The notes under the pieces: generated by a model
What the model was told of the DNA's origin: nothing
Seen by the model: the letters and a program-made list of their open reading frames with translations, nothing else
The model's database searches: none
Shown here: positions 11,526 to 23,900 of the stretch, piece by piece
How the letters are laid out: each line of letters begins with the position of its first letter
How positions within the stretch are numbered: the first letter of the stretch is position 1
Made by a program: the position numbers and the translations under genes
From: Pampus argenteus
Lineage: Eukaryota > Chordata > Actinopteri > Scombriformes > Stromateidae
Direction of reading: 5' to 3'
NCBI GenBank assembly: GCA_036937835.1
Contig: CM072879.1
Span: forward strand, 4,338,001 to 4,402,000
Length of the DNA: 64,000 nucleotides

Positions 11526-13560
11526 TGGTTGTGTGGTTCAGTTCTTCTCAGACAATGGCTGTAAGCAGAACAAGTGCTATGTTATCCACATCTGAGACAA
11601 AATCAGATTTTAAACAAAAAAGATACATTTTGTAATCTTTCCTAATGGATGCAGTTTGGTCAGTTGTCATGGAGACAGCTCAGATGTCTCCATGTGACCT
11701 CAGTATAGAAACAAGCTATCACCATGATAACTTGGCAAACTTCATTCACTGAACCACCGAAGCTAATAAATGAACCTTGAGTTGTAATTTTATTTGGTCA
11801 AACAGCTGTTTTTAAGGACAAGACAATGTAAACATCTGTTTAATTGGACAATTGAGATGTTGATTGTGTCAGGCACAACTTTGATTAAATCATCTAGTTT
11901 GCATTCAAATGAAATAAAATAAAAATAATATTTAAAAAAAACAAAAAACAAAGAGAGAAATGCGATTGTTGTTATTTGATTATGTTGTTATTTGATTATC
12001 AGCTCACCTTAAAAAAATTTCACCTGCAGATTTATAGATATTTATAGAAATCCTATTAATTAGGGAACACATTTAGTAAATACATTGCTATGAAACTGTC
12101 TCAAATTGGAGGACCTCTGCATTAGCGTGCATAGACTTGTGCAGGTGTCCGTGTTATTGTGTCCACCCCCTGAAAGTGACAGTTCAGTTTGAGGAGGGGG
12201 GTGGGGGAGTGGGCTAACCGCATTTCACAAAAAAAAAAAAAAAAAAAAAAGTAGAGAACTACGTAAAGTTAGCCAGATTTTGGACGGAAGACCGGAAGTG
12301 CTGTAATTTTCCTTCAAAATATAGCATAAACTGTCACTTCGTGGGTGGGGGGTCTGTTTGGTGTAATGAGACTGTTACAAGTGTTATCTTTATTAAATGC
12401 ACAAATTATCAGTTCTTTACCAATGTGTCTTTTATTAAAATAAGACAGGTTTGTTGGTCACATGACAACATTTAATTGTATAAAGAATTATAAGAATAAT
12501 GTAATTTCTTTTATTATTTATTTATTTATTTTTTAAATTATTATATCCTATGGATTAAGATCTCATTTGATTTTGGTTTAGCAACAGACTGATATATATA
12601 AAATAAAATAAAATAAAAATAAAAAAGTAAAATACTTCTTCAGCCTATTGTTTAAACTGAGGGAGTGTAAATCACCTGTTCGAGGGCAGAAGTCTGTAAT
12701 CACTATTTAAAACATACAAAGAGTGAGAAGATGCTGTTAGCAAGTCTAAACTTGCTCTTGTTGGAGCTACTTGAAAGGATTCCACCACAACAGGCTGGCC
12801 CATAATCTCTGCAGAAATTTGGATTTGATTTTAGTTTAAGGTTTCACAGATTTCAGGTGACACTCTGAATAAGTGATTTACAAAAACAGAACAATAATCT
12901 GGCTACTTGCTCCAAAAGAGATTTACAAAGAAAGTAATTGTGCTGCATTATTTTAACAAATAAATTCTATATAAGGAATCCATGATAGGGTCGTTTGTAT
13001 GAAGAGACTTGCTTAATTCTAAGTCTAATTAATAATTGCCTCTGTCTTAAACAGAATATAGCTGTATAGTTAAAAATGTATTTCTTTTTGTTCCTACAGT
13101 TGGATGTTTGAGCTTCATTGTGCAGAATGATGTATGTAGTTTGACACTAGAAGGCTGTTTTCACATTCATCTGCTGAAAGTGGAAAGTTTCTCTGTGCTC
13201 ACTGAAAATCAAATGATGAGGGGTGGGCCTATGAGCAAGATGTGTGACATCACAACTAGTTTGGAAAGATAATCCTGGTCTAATATTCATTTTACACAAG
13301 TGTGATGTGGAAACATAAAGCCTTCTGTGCACAGACACTGATAACAGACTTAACAGTGGGAGACTTCGTGTGTCTAGCCGTTAAACATTTGAAATTAAAA
13401 TTATTTACAGAAATAAAAGGATTTTAAAGTTGTAATGATATTTTTTGTGTTCCATCTAGATGTGATGATTACTTATAGCTGTAACATACACCTGACAACC
13501 TGTTAGTTTGTCTGTTTTCCAATGATCCACTGGAACCGGAGTCACAGTATTTCAATGTTT
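11526..13560. other. Intergenic, lin28a to pdik1l
   Basis: AT-rich DNA with poly-A runs (22 A at 12229-12250), A/T-rich low complexity near 12590-12630 and no supported gene. I see no exon in either strand. Confidence 0.6.
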
Positions 13561-13599
13561 ATTTATTTTTTTGTTCTTCGCTTACAGGGGTTTATTTTG

Positions 13600-13794
13600 A
13601 AATGTGTAGCCGGAAGTCGACGCATCCTGGGCACCGCCGCTCGGCGCGCGCGCTGCAGTGCACAGCAGCTGCTCGCTCTCACGTCCAGTGTTTGACTGAA
13701 GCCTCCGTGTGTGCGAGCAGGACGTGTGCGGCGGTAATGGCTGCCAGGGAGAGTGAAGAAGACAACAAATGAACCCCTGAGAAACGATTCAAAG
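13600..13794 (+). promoter_or_regulatory. pdik1l: CpG-rich promoter and non-coding first exon of pdik1l
   Basis: The sequence switches abruptly to GC- and CpG-rich DNA (gccgctcggcgcgcgcgctg near 13636) in an AT-rich neighbourhood, and ends in a good donor AAAG|gtgaga at 13794/13795. The next + strand acceptor leading to a coding exon is at 16635, so this is most simply the first, untranslated exon of pdik1l. It contains an 11-codon upstream frame (13737-13772). The transcription start cannot be placed from sequence; no TATA box is evident, as usual for CpG promoters. Confidence 0.6.
13737..13772 (+). other. Upstream ORF (11 codons) in pdik1l leader
   Basis: ATG GCT GCC ... AAA TGA encodes MAARESEEDNK in the putative first exon. 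The context ggtaATGG has A at -3 (with the run taa before the ATG) and G at +4, so recognition should be good. If translated it would modulate initiation at the kinase ATG at 16647. It is not in frame with a fusion because it stops before the donor at 13794. Confidence 0.4.
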
Positions 13795-16635
13795 GTGAGA
13801 GACACAAACGTGGCAAGTCGCAGCATTAACAACTGCAGCCTTTTCTATCTGTACGCGATTGTCTTGTCTGCTGTGGTTACTTGTCTGCTTGGGCTTGCAG
13901 GTGTGTGTGTGTGTGTGTGTTTGGAGGAATCTGGTTGACATACACGCGCGCACGCGCACACGCGCACACACACACAGGACAATAAACTGTCAATACCTCA
14001 TGCTTATTGTGCATGCCTCTCCCCTGCCCACAGCGTTAGTACAATTTAATAGCATTGAACTTGTTTCGAGGTCTGTCTGGTAGAAGGTAAAGCCCGACAT
14101 TCATGCCGACTGTGCTGGAGAGAGCTGGACTCTTTGTTAGCTGCTCTTAACATGATTAGCTAACGTTAGCTAACCAGTAACATCGTTCCAGGCCACATAG
14201 CTGTTAGCTTGTTAGCCAATCAGACAAGCGGATGTCTAATTAGCTCGTTAGCATCAGTCTGTGTCCCCGGAGACAGCACTGGGCTTCAGACAGGATTTAC
14301 AAGTGTCAAGTATGTTAGCGTTAAAATGAAGTTTTATGATTAGTGTTAGTTGAATATTCATGTTTGCATGCAGGTGTTGGAGTTTGTCACTGTCTGGTCC
14401 AGTCGTTTGTATATGTGTATATATATATATATATATCACAGCAACACTTTACATGTTAGCAATTAACAGTTGTGTCGCAGCTGCACAGTTTGGATAATGT
14501 CAGTGAATCATTGATGACCTACATGGCATTGATTTGGCATATTGAATTCAATCAACCATATCAATAAATATAATATAGGGTTTTGGATTTGCCACTGAAA
14601 CAATACTATTAAAATGTTTGTTGCAGTAATGTAAGGCCTGAGCTACAGACATCCAGGTTATGTTTCAAAATAATGTTTTTGTTACTGTTTGTAAATAAAC
14701 AATATACTACATAGAACCACTAATGTATTGGAATTGGAAGTAATGCTGAAATAACTCAAAATTGATAAATCAGTTAATCATTTATCAGAAATGTCAAGCA
14801 AATGTGATACTGCACATATCATAGTTGCATTTCTGTTATATCAAACTGCACATTGTGTTTATATAACACCGAGTTAGGCTACATCCCTTCTACTACCACT
14901 CATCTAGCTGCATTTGGTTGTACTGGTATTCATTTTTATTATTGTCTGCAATGACAATTATGATGAATGTAATTAAATATATGTCAGTGTAAATTGGATA
15001 TATTTTGGGTTTGGACTGTTGATCAGACGAAACATGAAGGCAGAATCAAAAGTTGTCAAACTGCGCTTGATTGTAAAAAATAATCAGCAGATTAATTAAC
15101 TAAAATAAAAAGTAAATAATCTTTATTTGCAGCCCCAGTTACTATCTAAAAGTATGATTAGCTCATTTGATAGAATACCTGATTATTAGAGATGACAGTT
15201 GGGCTCCACAGCTGAAGCAAAAATGAGTCTGTGTGTGTGAACATGAGATCTGATTTGGGTTCTGACACCAAATCAGATCTGAGCTTTCTTACTTATTAGA
15301 AATAAGAGGGGAAAATAAAAACCCCCAAACATTGAGGACGCAGCTTCTCATTCTTAGCTGGCAGTGACTTTCACTGGATAAAATGAAAAAGATGGCCGAT
15401 GGCAGTTCACATCAGCTGTTGCTAATTAAAATGAATACCATGAGTAACTTGGATGACAAGCCAAAATGAAACTTGGCTGTTGCATTAAGGTGCTCTCTGC
15501 AGCCGCTGTCTGTCTGTTATCACTTTACAATTGCGAGTGTTTCTCAACTCCAGTAGAGTGACGCGTCTTTTTCTTTTTTTTTGTTGTGGTTCATATCATG
15601 TGCGGGAGTGGCTTTTTCCAGCTTAACCTTCTTTTATAGCATGTCAATCACTTCTCCTTTAAATAGTTTTGAACCAGGACCTTTTATTAGATCATAGCTG
15701 CTCTTGAAAAATCAGGCGTGCCAGTTTTAATCTACATTTATGTAAATATAAGTATCGCATTGGGCTAAAAAAAAAAACCCCCCCTCGATCACTAGTTGCA
15801 CTCTGAGTGCTGTTTTCTGCAGTGGCAGGTGGAGCAGGATTATATAACTACATGATAAAGATGAGTGAGACTGACGGTATGATTTGACCTTCTCTGGTTA
15901 GATGTGCCGTTTCCTTACTTCCCGTTTTCAATGTAAACTGCGATGCACTATGTGCAGCATAGAGGCACAGCATTCGCGTGCAGTCATATCATCACCTGAA
16001 CATGTAACATAATAACCCTGTAACAGATACCCGTCTGTGAAACCTGGTGTAAGTTTAACACTGTGATCATTTTTGTGGCTCTAATATGTGGTGTGGTTGA
16101 GGTGTGTGTTTGAGGGGTAATATGAGGCGTGTTGTGTGTGTGTGCAGTGGTCACTTCGGACATGCAGTACTGTAAAGGTGCTGGTGGTGTTTGTGCAGGA
16201 GTGGCATGTAATGGCAGTGTTACCATGTTCCCAGGCTGACTCGTGTCAGTGAATTAAATTAGATTTTCTTGTCAAGCCCAATGTACTCACACAGGAGGCA
16301 GGGAAAACGTTGAATGACAATTTATTTGAAGTTGCATGAAGTCTGCTCCATTACTGACTTGATGTTGTATTCCAAACTGTAGCACACACACGTTATCACA
16401 TGTGCACATTAATCACGTTGCTTTTGATCCTAGCAGCACAATCCACTGTCAAACAACAAAAATATATGTTCCTGCATACCAATATATACCAATATGTGCC
16501 GGAGTGACTCCTGTTGTTTTAATCTAAAAGAGATTTTCATATGTGCTGTTTTGTGAATGCTGTCAGTAAGGGGGGGACACTATTGGACAGAATTAGAAAC
16601 AATAGCAAACTGACACACGTGTTGTTTGTCCACAG
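13795..16635 (+). other. pdik1l: pdik1l intron 1
   Basis: From the donor gtgaga at 13795 to the acceptor tttgtccacag at 16635. It contains GT and CA/CG microsatellites at 13901-13976, an 18-base perfect palindrome at 14156-14173, a TA run near 14417-14436 and AT-rich filler. No coding exon seen. Confidence 0.6.
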
Positions 16636-16646
16636 TGAGGACTAGG

Positions 16647-16931
16647 ATGGTCAGCAGCCAGCCGAAGTACGAGCTGATCCAGGAGGTGGGGCGTGGCAGT
16701 TACGGCGTGGTCTATGAGGCAGTGGTGAAGCGCACAGGCGCCCGGGTGGCGGTGAAGAAAATCCGCTGTCACTCTCCAGAGAATGTGGAGCTCGCCCTGC
16801 GGGAGTTCTGGGCCCTCAGCAGCATCCAAAGCCAGCACCCAAACGTCATCCACCTGGAGGAGTGTATCCTGCAGCGGGACCAGCTGGCCCAGAGGATGAA
16901 CCACGGCTCCAGCTCCCCGCTGTACCTGGAG
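16647..16931 (+). CDS. pdik1l: pdik1l coding exon 1: kinase N-lobe
   Basis: PDIK1L (PDLIM1-interacting kinase 1-like; relative of STK35) is a mostly nuclear Ser/Thr kinase of poorly known function. The exon opens after ccacag, and the first in-frame ATG at 16647 gives MVSSQPKYELIQEVGRGSYG, matching the vertebrate start; the frame before it has no other Met. The glycine loop is G15-R-G17-S-Y-G20, the ATP lysine is K37 in VAVKK and the helix-C glutamate is E53 in LREFW. It continues with the conserved HPNVIHLEEC segment and ends LYLE before the donor gtgagg, phase 0. It joins directly to LVETSLKGEI at 20137. Exon length is 285 nt, 95 codons. Confidence 0.96.
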
Positions 16932-17524
16932 GTGAGGACACAGAATGCACTGGAGGGTTGCTGGCAGTTAGCTATAGCTCAGCTGTAAAGGCTGCTTCAA
17001 AGTGTTCCAAGGAAGAAAATGTGACCGTATGACCGTAACTGTGACGAGTAGAAGCTGTCTTTGGGCGTTTTGCTCTGGTCTGAATCGGTGGATTAATTGT
17101 TGATCTCGTGTTGTTTTCCCCGTGGTTCACACCTCAAATGAACTGCTCCAGAATTAGTTTGGGACCAGATTGAGACCAACCAGAGTCTGACTCAATCGTA
17201 CGAAACACACGCAGGTTTGAAAAACACCTCAAGTCTACATTAGTTGGCAGATCAGTGTCACATCATGATTTTTCCTTTGGAGGTCAGTAAGGCCAGAATA
17301 ATTGACCGAAGAAAAAGCAGAAACACACGTTGCTTTCTATATCAGACTGGATTCAAACAGTGTGTCAAGTATTTCCTGAGTGCTGGCTGTCAGGCTGACT
17401 GTCTTCCTTTTATTTAAACTGCACATCGTGACATCAGTGCTGGTCACTGTCTGGCGTTTGGTTGGAGTGTATGTCTTTATATTAGTACTCATGAAATCAG
17501 GTTGAAAGCAGAACTTTGTTGCTT

Positions 17525-17526
<2 letters not shown>

Positions 17527-17591
<65 letters not shown>

Positions 17592-17596
17592 TGTGA
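17527..17596. repeat. (GT)n microsatellite
   Basis: More than 30 perfect GT units, then gagtgtgag. Long alternating purine-pyrimidine run inside the pdik1l intron. Confidence 0.97.
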
Positions 17597-18369
17597 GAAA
17601 ACCACAGAAGTGAAACTTGGTGATTGACTCTATGCTCTTTGCACGCTAACTATGTCACAGTAGCCTGATTTTTAGTATCTGTCAGACGTCTAAGAAAGAA
17701 GCAGCAACCTGCAGTAAGTAAGCTGAGTCTGGGCTTATTTACAGAGTCCTGTTCCAAGCAGAATGTTTACTGAGTCAGCTGGATACTTCTGTTGAGTAAA
17801 AGCTGGAACAGAATCAGTACACCTGCTTCTTGGACTAGGTCCCACAATGTAAAAGGCAGTTGTGAATCACAACGTAGGAGGTTTCTAATCGTGCTGTAGA
17901 TGAGTAAAAACACATCAAGATTCTCATCACCCCTTCTTGGAATGGACCACAGTTTAACCTTTGAACAGACATTTTACAAACGTCCACGTGAGCCTGAATC
18001 TTTGGCCGTATTTCATTCAGTTAACAGTCGGTGCAACGTTAGCTTAGGTTTGGTTATTAGCCATGACATGACACCACCGGATCTGAAGGCTCTGTATCCT
18101 GAAGCTCGTTGTTCCCTTTTGACAGGTGTGGTTCAGGAACAACCAGCACGTCAAGTACTGGTGAGTGAAAGTGGGGCCAGGTTTGCAAAGATTAGTCAGA
18201 TTAGTGCGTCACAGCATTCAGAAACAAAGATTGAACACTGTGGATTTTTTTTCTGCCCTTGTTTGTGTTAATTATGCGACAGGAGAATGACAGACACACT
18301 TCTGCACACGCATAGTAGCTCCATTGTTAATGTATGGGTCAGGGATAGTATAAAAGAAACACTCGCATA

Positions 18370-18560
18370 ACTATGGTGACTATGGCTCAGAGGTAAAGCT
18401 CCTCCAGTCCACACGTTGAAGTGTCCTTGGGCAGGATACTGAGCCCCAAATAGCTTCTATATTTCTTTATCTTATACAGTCAGTTATCAGTATGAATAGA
18501 TAAAAAAATAAAACCATGCATTCTCTGCAAGTTCTCTGTAAGAGCTCTGGGATTGCTGCA
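18370..18560 (+). repeat. SINE-like dispersed repeat
   Basis: The segment begins gactatggctcagaggtaaa, which resembles a tRNA box A, and continues with 'gtccttgggcaggatactga', a phrase found in very many teleost interspersed repeats. No clear box B remains and the 3' end is diffuse, so the class (tRNA-SINE or non-autonomous DNA element) is uncertain. Confidence 0.4.
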
Positions 18561-20136
18561 TTACAGGTGCAATAAATGACTCAGTGACCTTAAACCTTGG
18601 CTGAGCTGTTCAGACAAGCCTTACATTCATAATAAACTTTCCATTTCAGCTCTGAAGTTCCAGTAATGGTGCAGATCATCAGATAACACAAGGCTATCTG
18701 ATGATCTGCCCGTCACTCTTGCCCCAGTTACGTTTGCAATCTTTCCTCGTAAATATAAAAATAATATCCTTTCTACACGTCACACAGACGATGGCAGGAA
18801 TGCAGCACAGCACAGTACTGTACTTCTGCCATTGAAAAAACACTTGGCACAACACAGCCACACAACACGGCTCAGACAATGTGTGTATAATAAGTTAACC
18901 ATAAAGGTCAGTGACTATTCAGTGATGCTGGTTTTTGTTACTCTGTGTGTGCTGGAAGTTTGTGGAGCTGTGTAGTCTGTGGCCTCCATGTCTCCACAGT
19001 CACATGGACGTGTTGTCAGGTTGAGGAGGGCCTCCTCTCCCAGCAGTCAACCTGTCTGCAGCCCATCGTGTCGCGGTGCCTCCCTGCTGCCTGACGGCAG
19101 GCTCTCAGGCACTCTGCCTGTGCCTGATTATAGTCTCTCAGTGGCACGCGGGGCTATTGTCAGACCATTCATTCACTTTTCTGCAGCGCTAGCATTGGAC
19201 GCTTTCCCAGAATCCTTTTATTCAGGCTCTTTTTTTCGCCCTTTTTTTTTATTACTCCATAATGTTCCAGTACGTGCTTACAGAAGAACAAATGATAATA
19301 GGGCAAAATTATCTGACCGCACCAACTGTGGGATAATTTGTGCAGTGGATTCCTTGGCTAGTGCCATGTCCAACAGTTTGCAGGGATTTGTTTACAGCAG
19401 GTTTTCCACCAGCGTAGACATTCATCCAAACATTTGTGTTGCCTGTAAAGCCGTTTATATCCAAAGCACTTATGCAGGCATCAGTCAGTTAATTTTAAGC
19501 TTCCATTATTCTTTTAACAAACCTGTAGCATTTCTGTATTATTATAAAAATTATAAAATACCATCTATCAAATTTTGAAAATGCGTCATCATTCAACATG
19601 AGATGGATGAAACCTCGCAGGTTTGTGGTCCGCTGTTGAAAAAGTGGAGAGTAAATGAAGTGACTTCCTGTGGGAAGCGTGGAAGAGGAGAGGCTCCTCA
19701 CACAGCTTTGATCTTTAAAAAAAAAAGGCTCTCAAAGGAAGTTGGGAGACGGTATGTTATGAATACAAAGTCAGAACAACCTTGCTTGTTTAGTAACTAA
19801 CTAAACCTTGCTAGTTTAGTTACAGACACTGTTCCCCTGGTACTGGAGAGTGTTTCATAAAGTAAGACTGCCTGTTAAGTCAGTAAATTAATTTTATTTT
19901 CATGAAATTCTGTAGATTCATTTGATGATTTCCGTCATTACTAACCTCCGTGACACACATGTAGAGTTTCTTGTGACTCTCACATAGCTCACATTAGCTC
20001 CGAGGTGGCTTCATGAAAAGACTTCACTCTAGTCACATTTTTATGGAACACTCCTCAGTGCTCAATTTGACGACTTATTCAATTAACAATTATTTGATTT
20101 TAACAATTGAAATTGTTCTTTGTGTCTCTACTGTAG

Positions 20137-20877
20137 CTGGTGGAGACGTCCCTGAAAGGCGAGATCACGTTCGACCCGTGCTGTGCCTACTACTTGTGGT
20201 TCGTCACGGACTTCTGCGACGGCGGCGACATGAACGCCTACCTGCTGTCACGCAAGCCCAGCCGCAAGACCAACACCAGCTTCATGCTACAGCTGGGCAG
20301 CGCCCTGGCTTTCCTTCACCGCAACCAGATCATACACCGTGACCTCAAACCGGACAACATCCTCATCTCGCAGGCCTGCACAGCGGCCGGCTCGTCTGAA
20401 CCCACCCTCAAGGTGGCCGACTTCGGCCTGAGCAAGGTCTGCTCCACCTCTGGGCTCAACCCCGAGGAGCCGGCCAGCGTTAACAAGTGCTTCCTGTCCA
20501 CAGCCTGCGGAACAGACTTCTACATGGCCCCGGAGGTGTGGGAGGGTCACTACACGGCCAAGGCAGACATCTTCGCCCTTGGGGTGATTATCTGGGCTAT
20601 GGTGGAGCGCATCACCTTTGTGGATGTGGAGACTCAGAAGGAGCTGCTGGGGAGCTACGTGCAGCAGGGCTCCGAGATTGTACCCTTAGGGGAGGCCCTG
20701 TTAGAGAACCCAAAGATGGAGCTTCTGATCCCTGCCAGGAAAAAGAGCATGAACAGCCACATGAAGCAGCTGATCAGAGAGATGCTGTCGGCTAACCCTC
20801 AGGAACGGCCCGACGCTTTTGAACTGGAGCTCAGACTGGTCCGTATCGCCTGCAGAGAGCTGGACTGGGACACGTGA
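20137..20877 (+). CDS. pdik1l: pdik1l coding exon 2: rest of kinase domain
   Basis: Starts after ctactgtag in phase 0 and runs to TGA at 20875-20877, giving with exon 1 a protein of 341 residues, the length I recall for human PDIK1L. All catalytic signatures are intact when numbered from Met1: H162-R-D-L-K-P-D-N169 catalytic loop, D190-F-G192, and M225-A-P-E228 ending the activation segment. The segment between the catalytic loop and DFG (QACTAAGSSEPT) is the variable insert typical of this subfamily. The C-lobe ends RIACRELDWDT. High GC and strong codon bias set it apart from the surrounding DNA. An active kinase is expected. I see no truncation. Confidence 0.96.
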   Translation: MVETSLKGEITFDPCCAYYLWFVTDFCDGGDMNAYLLSRKPSRKTNTSFMLQLGSALAFLHRNQIIHRDLKPDNILISQACTAAGSSEPTLKVADFGLSKVCSTSGLNPEEPASVNKCFLSTACGTDFYMAPEVWEGHYTAKADIFALGVIIWAMVERITFVDVETQKELLGSYVQQGSEIVPLGEALLENPKMELLIPARKKSMNSHMKQLIREMLSANPQERPDAFELELRLVRIACRELDWDT

Positions 20878-20908
20878 TGGATGAGCAAACGGCACTGCAG
20901 ACTCAGCC

Positions 20909-20914
20909 AATAAA
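20909..20914 (+). terminator. Possible proximal poly(A) signal of pdik1l
   Basis: AATAAA (ccaataaagcac) about 32 bases after the stop would give a very short 3' UTR. Vertebrate PDIK1L usually has a long 3' UTR, so distal signals such as those near 21494 or 21999 are equally possible. Confidence 0.3.
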
Positions 20915-23900
20915 GCACATGTACACATCTCATCAGCTACTGATGGTCACATAATGGGAGATCATTGTTTTTTTGTTTTAAACTAGGGAACAATAGTTAT
21001 TGTTTCGTATCATGGCTTAACCATCGTCCACTGTCTAAGCACATACAGCCCTACACTAGCTGTGTCTTTATATTGAGGGGGAGAGGCGTGACACCCACCG
21101 CTGCTGCTGCTCCAAACTGCAGCTTCGTCTCAGGCTAATCACATCACAGCTTCCACTTCCTCCTTACAGAATAACTCGAGCGTGATGGAAGAACAAAAAG
21201 AACAAAAAAAAAACCCTGGATTCAGTTAGACCTGAAAACCAAAGTGATAGTTACAGTTTGTCTACAAATGCCATCTTTGACTCAGTGCTAATGGTTCCTA
21301 AATGCAATATCAGACATCATCCTGTAATTTTTACAGTGTACATTTATCCAAAGGGCCAATAGTAAAACACTGTCACCTCCGTGTGTGGAATGTTTTTGAA
21401 GCTTCGACAGAACCTGACTTAAAAACCAGCATAAATATTTACAGTATTTCCATAATGATTTGATTCTGTTTCGGCATCAGTGCCCTGCTCAGGTAATAAA
21501 AATATACAGCCTGATGGTATTTGTAGACAAACATCTGCTATCAAGGTCAGTTTTGCTCAGTATTCTCGGAGGAGAAAAATACCAAACTCTGGTGCTTAAA
21601 CTTTTTTTTTTTTTTTCCTCTGAAGGCTTCTCTGTCTGTCGGTCGGTTGGTTGGGTGGGGGACATTTATCAGCCAGTGTCCAGCCAGCCGGTACTCGTGG
21701 ATGCTGTTTTCCTGTTTCTGTCCATTGCAGTCCTAAAGATAAGCATATTGGTCCCAGACACACCCTTAACCGGTTTAACAGAATGTATAATAATCAACAC
21801 AGTTGACCTTTATTTATATAGAGCCTTAAACACAACACATGTGATGTTAATTACAAAGCGCTTCACGCAGTTGAACGAGGACATTCTGGTTTATTACAAC
21901 TGGGTTCTTACTGTATTTCCTCAAATACAAGACAGTAGCCAGTTAAAAGCCGGGTCTCTGGTAGTAGCGGAGGGCATGGTCGACACAAATAAATAAAGAC
22001 CAACAAAAACAAAAGGTGGATAAACTCCAAGTTAAGCAAAATGTACATTTCCACCTTTTTTAATTGAATAAATTCAACACTTTATTGTTCTGGGCTGCTC
22101 ACCCAACCCTATTAGTGTCCTGTTTTAGTCACCGTGGGTGTACGTGTGTGTCTCAGCCAACTGTAGTTTACCAGAGCAAACAGAAGCAGATCAGAAGACG
22201 AGGAGGCTTCGTACTAAAAATGAGCAAAAATACCACAAATCAAACAACAATAAAGGCCTCTCTCTAATATAGGCCTGCTTCCACTAAAGGCCTGGTACCC
22301 TCTGCAGGTGAGGTAAATAATGTGAGGAAATACAGTATTTTCCTACTTTCGGCCAGTGGAGTAAACTGACTTCATTAAGTCTCGACCCGTTAGTTACTGT
22401 TGTTATGTGGTAGGTTTACCACATAAGATTTGTGGTAATTGTAATTGATTTGAGACAGAAATAGACAAAAGCAGCTCCTTATTGGTTGATAAACTGCCGC
22501 TAGCAGATTAGACTATATGAGTTTAGGAATGATTTATAGCAGATTCAAAGGTTGAATGTCTGCTTTTTTTTTTTTTGCAAGTATTTCCAAAGAATGTGTT
22601 TAACGTAACTTTAATTTTGGCTAAAGTATCTGGTAAACGTCCCAAAAACTAGTAAAGAGCAGGACACAACTGATAACTAAATCCTACACTCTGATGTGTA
22701 ACTCGACTCCCACTCAGCCTTCTAACGTCTCCCCGTAGCCCCACATAATGATGCACTCGGCTAACAATATGCTAATTATTACCCTTAGAAGTAACAAAAA
22801 GCAAGGTTGCAGTTTCCTGTCCAAACGCAGTGGTTTATATAATCAGCTAGAGCAGTTGTCTCAGATGCCTGTCTGATTGTATTCATTTTATCTATTTATC
22901 ATATCAGCCAGTAGCAATAATGACCAAAAGCCAAGTTGTAATAAACCAGAATGATCCCCGTAAGAAGTAAATCCAAACAAATAGCAACACTACAATCGCC
23001 TACATCGAAAAGACTTTGTGGAGCGATTCCCTGACACACAGCAAGCAAATGTACTCTGGAGAGAAATCTTTACGTTGCCTAAACACGGATTTTAATTAGC
23101 TGAAGAATGAGCTGCTTATATTATAAAATCAGTGACATGAATATTCACATCTCAGAATCCATTTCGACAAAAGACCTGAATGAGTAAAAGGGGTGAGGGG
23201 TTCAGTGATTTTTTTTTTTTTTTTTTTTTTCCCCACTGAAAGCACTTTTGTTGTTGTTGTTCTTGTTTCTATTTATTCCTCAGACAGTAACTACCTACTG
23301 CATTACTCTGTGAGGCTGGATTCAGTGCGATAACTCCGTTGGTATTTGTTTACCAGGCGAACACAATGTCAGCCAACAGTCTACTTATGCACGCGATGCC
23401 TCTCACCTTCAAGGAGGTAGCGAGAGAAGACACCAGCACACAATCCTCCATGAGCCAGAGGATCTCACTTTTTTCTTTTTTTTTCTCTTTTTGACACATA
23501 ATACCGTTGTGTTTAACTTGATCTCTCCTCACCGTGTCACTGCTCTTGGTTTCCTTTAGCTTTGGATCTTACAGTAATCCTTTTCTTCATGCTTCCGACA
23601 GGCTAATTCTAAGCCTATTAAGTTGTTGCAGCACTTGGCAGAGGATCATGCTCGGGACCCCTTTTGCCTTTCAGGTCATAAATAATTTGTGCACTTTGAC
23701 AAAATTTAACAAGAACCAAGGCCAAACAATCTAACCTTCTTCCTTGCTCTCAAACTCCAACTGGTTGCCAACATTTATCTGCTAGATGGCCTTTAATTCC
23801 CCCCCTTCAGCGGTAATTGGGATTTGCCTTATTTCTGAAATTCACCGCTTCTTTCGAACACGTACACTATAGTGGCCTCGGTGATTGGCAGAGAGGTGCT

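Larger units (their letters stand above)
16932..20136 (+). other. pdik1l: pdik1l intron 2 (between coding exons)
   Basis: 3.2-kb GT-AG intron (gtgagg at 16932, ctactgtag at 20136). It includes a 60-base (GT)n at 17527-17588, a SINE-like segment near 18370-18560, and a chance open frame of about 199 codons at 18979-19578 that shows no family resemblance and starts only with GTG. Confidence 0.8.

Noticed and set aside
18121..18163. Possible extra pdik1l exon near 'gacaggtgtggttcaggaac'
   Set aside because: Coding exons 1 and 2 join in phase and give the full family length, so no extra exon is needed.
18979..19578. 199-codon + strand open frame in the pdik1l intron
   Set aside because: The nominal start is GTG. 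The first half is a Ser/Arg/Pro mix from GC-rich DNA and the second half is Phe/Tyr/Lys from AT-rich DNA. No domain is visible, and it sits between two coding exons of pdik1l.
21460..21996. 178-codon + strand open frame after pdik1l
   Set aside because: It crosses a poly-T run, a dispersed-repeat segment and the left end of the inverted-repeat element at 21909. Composition is not coding-like.
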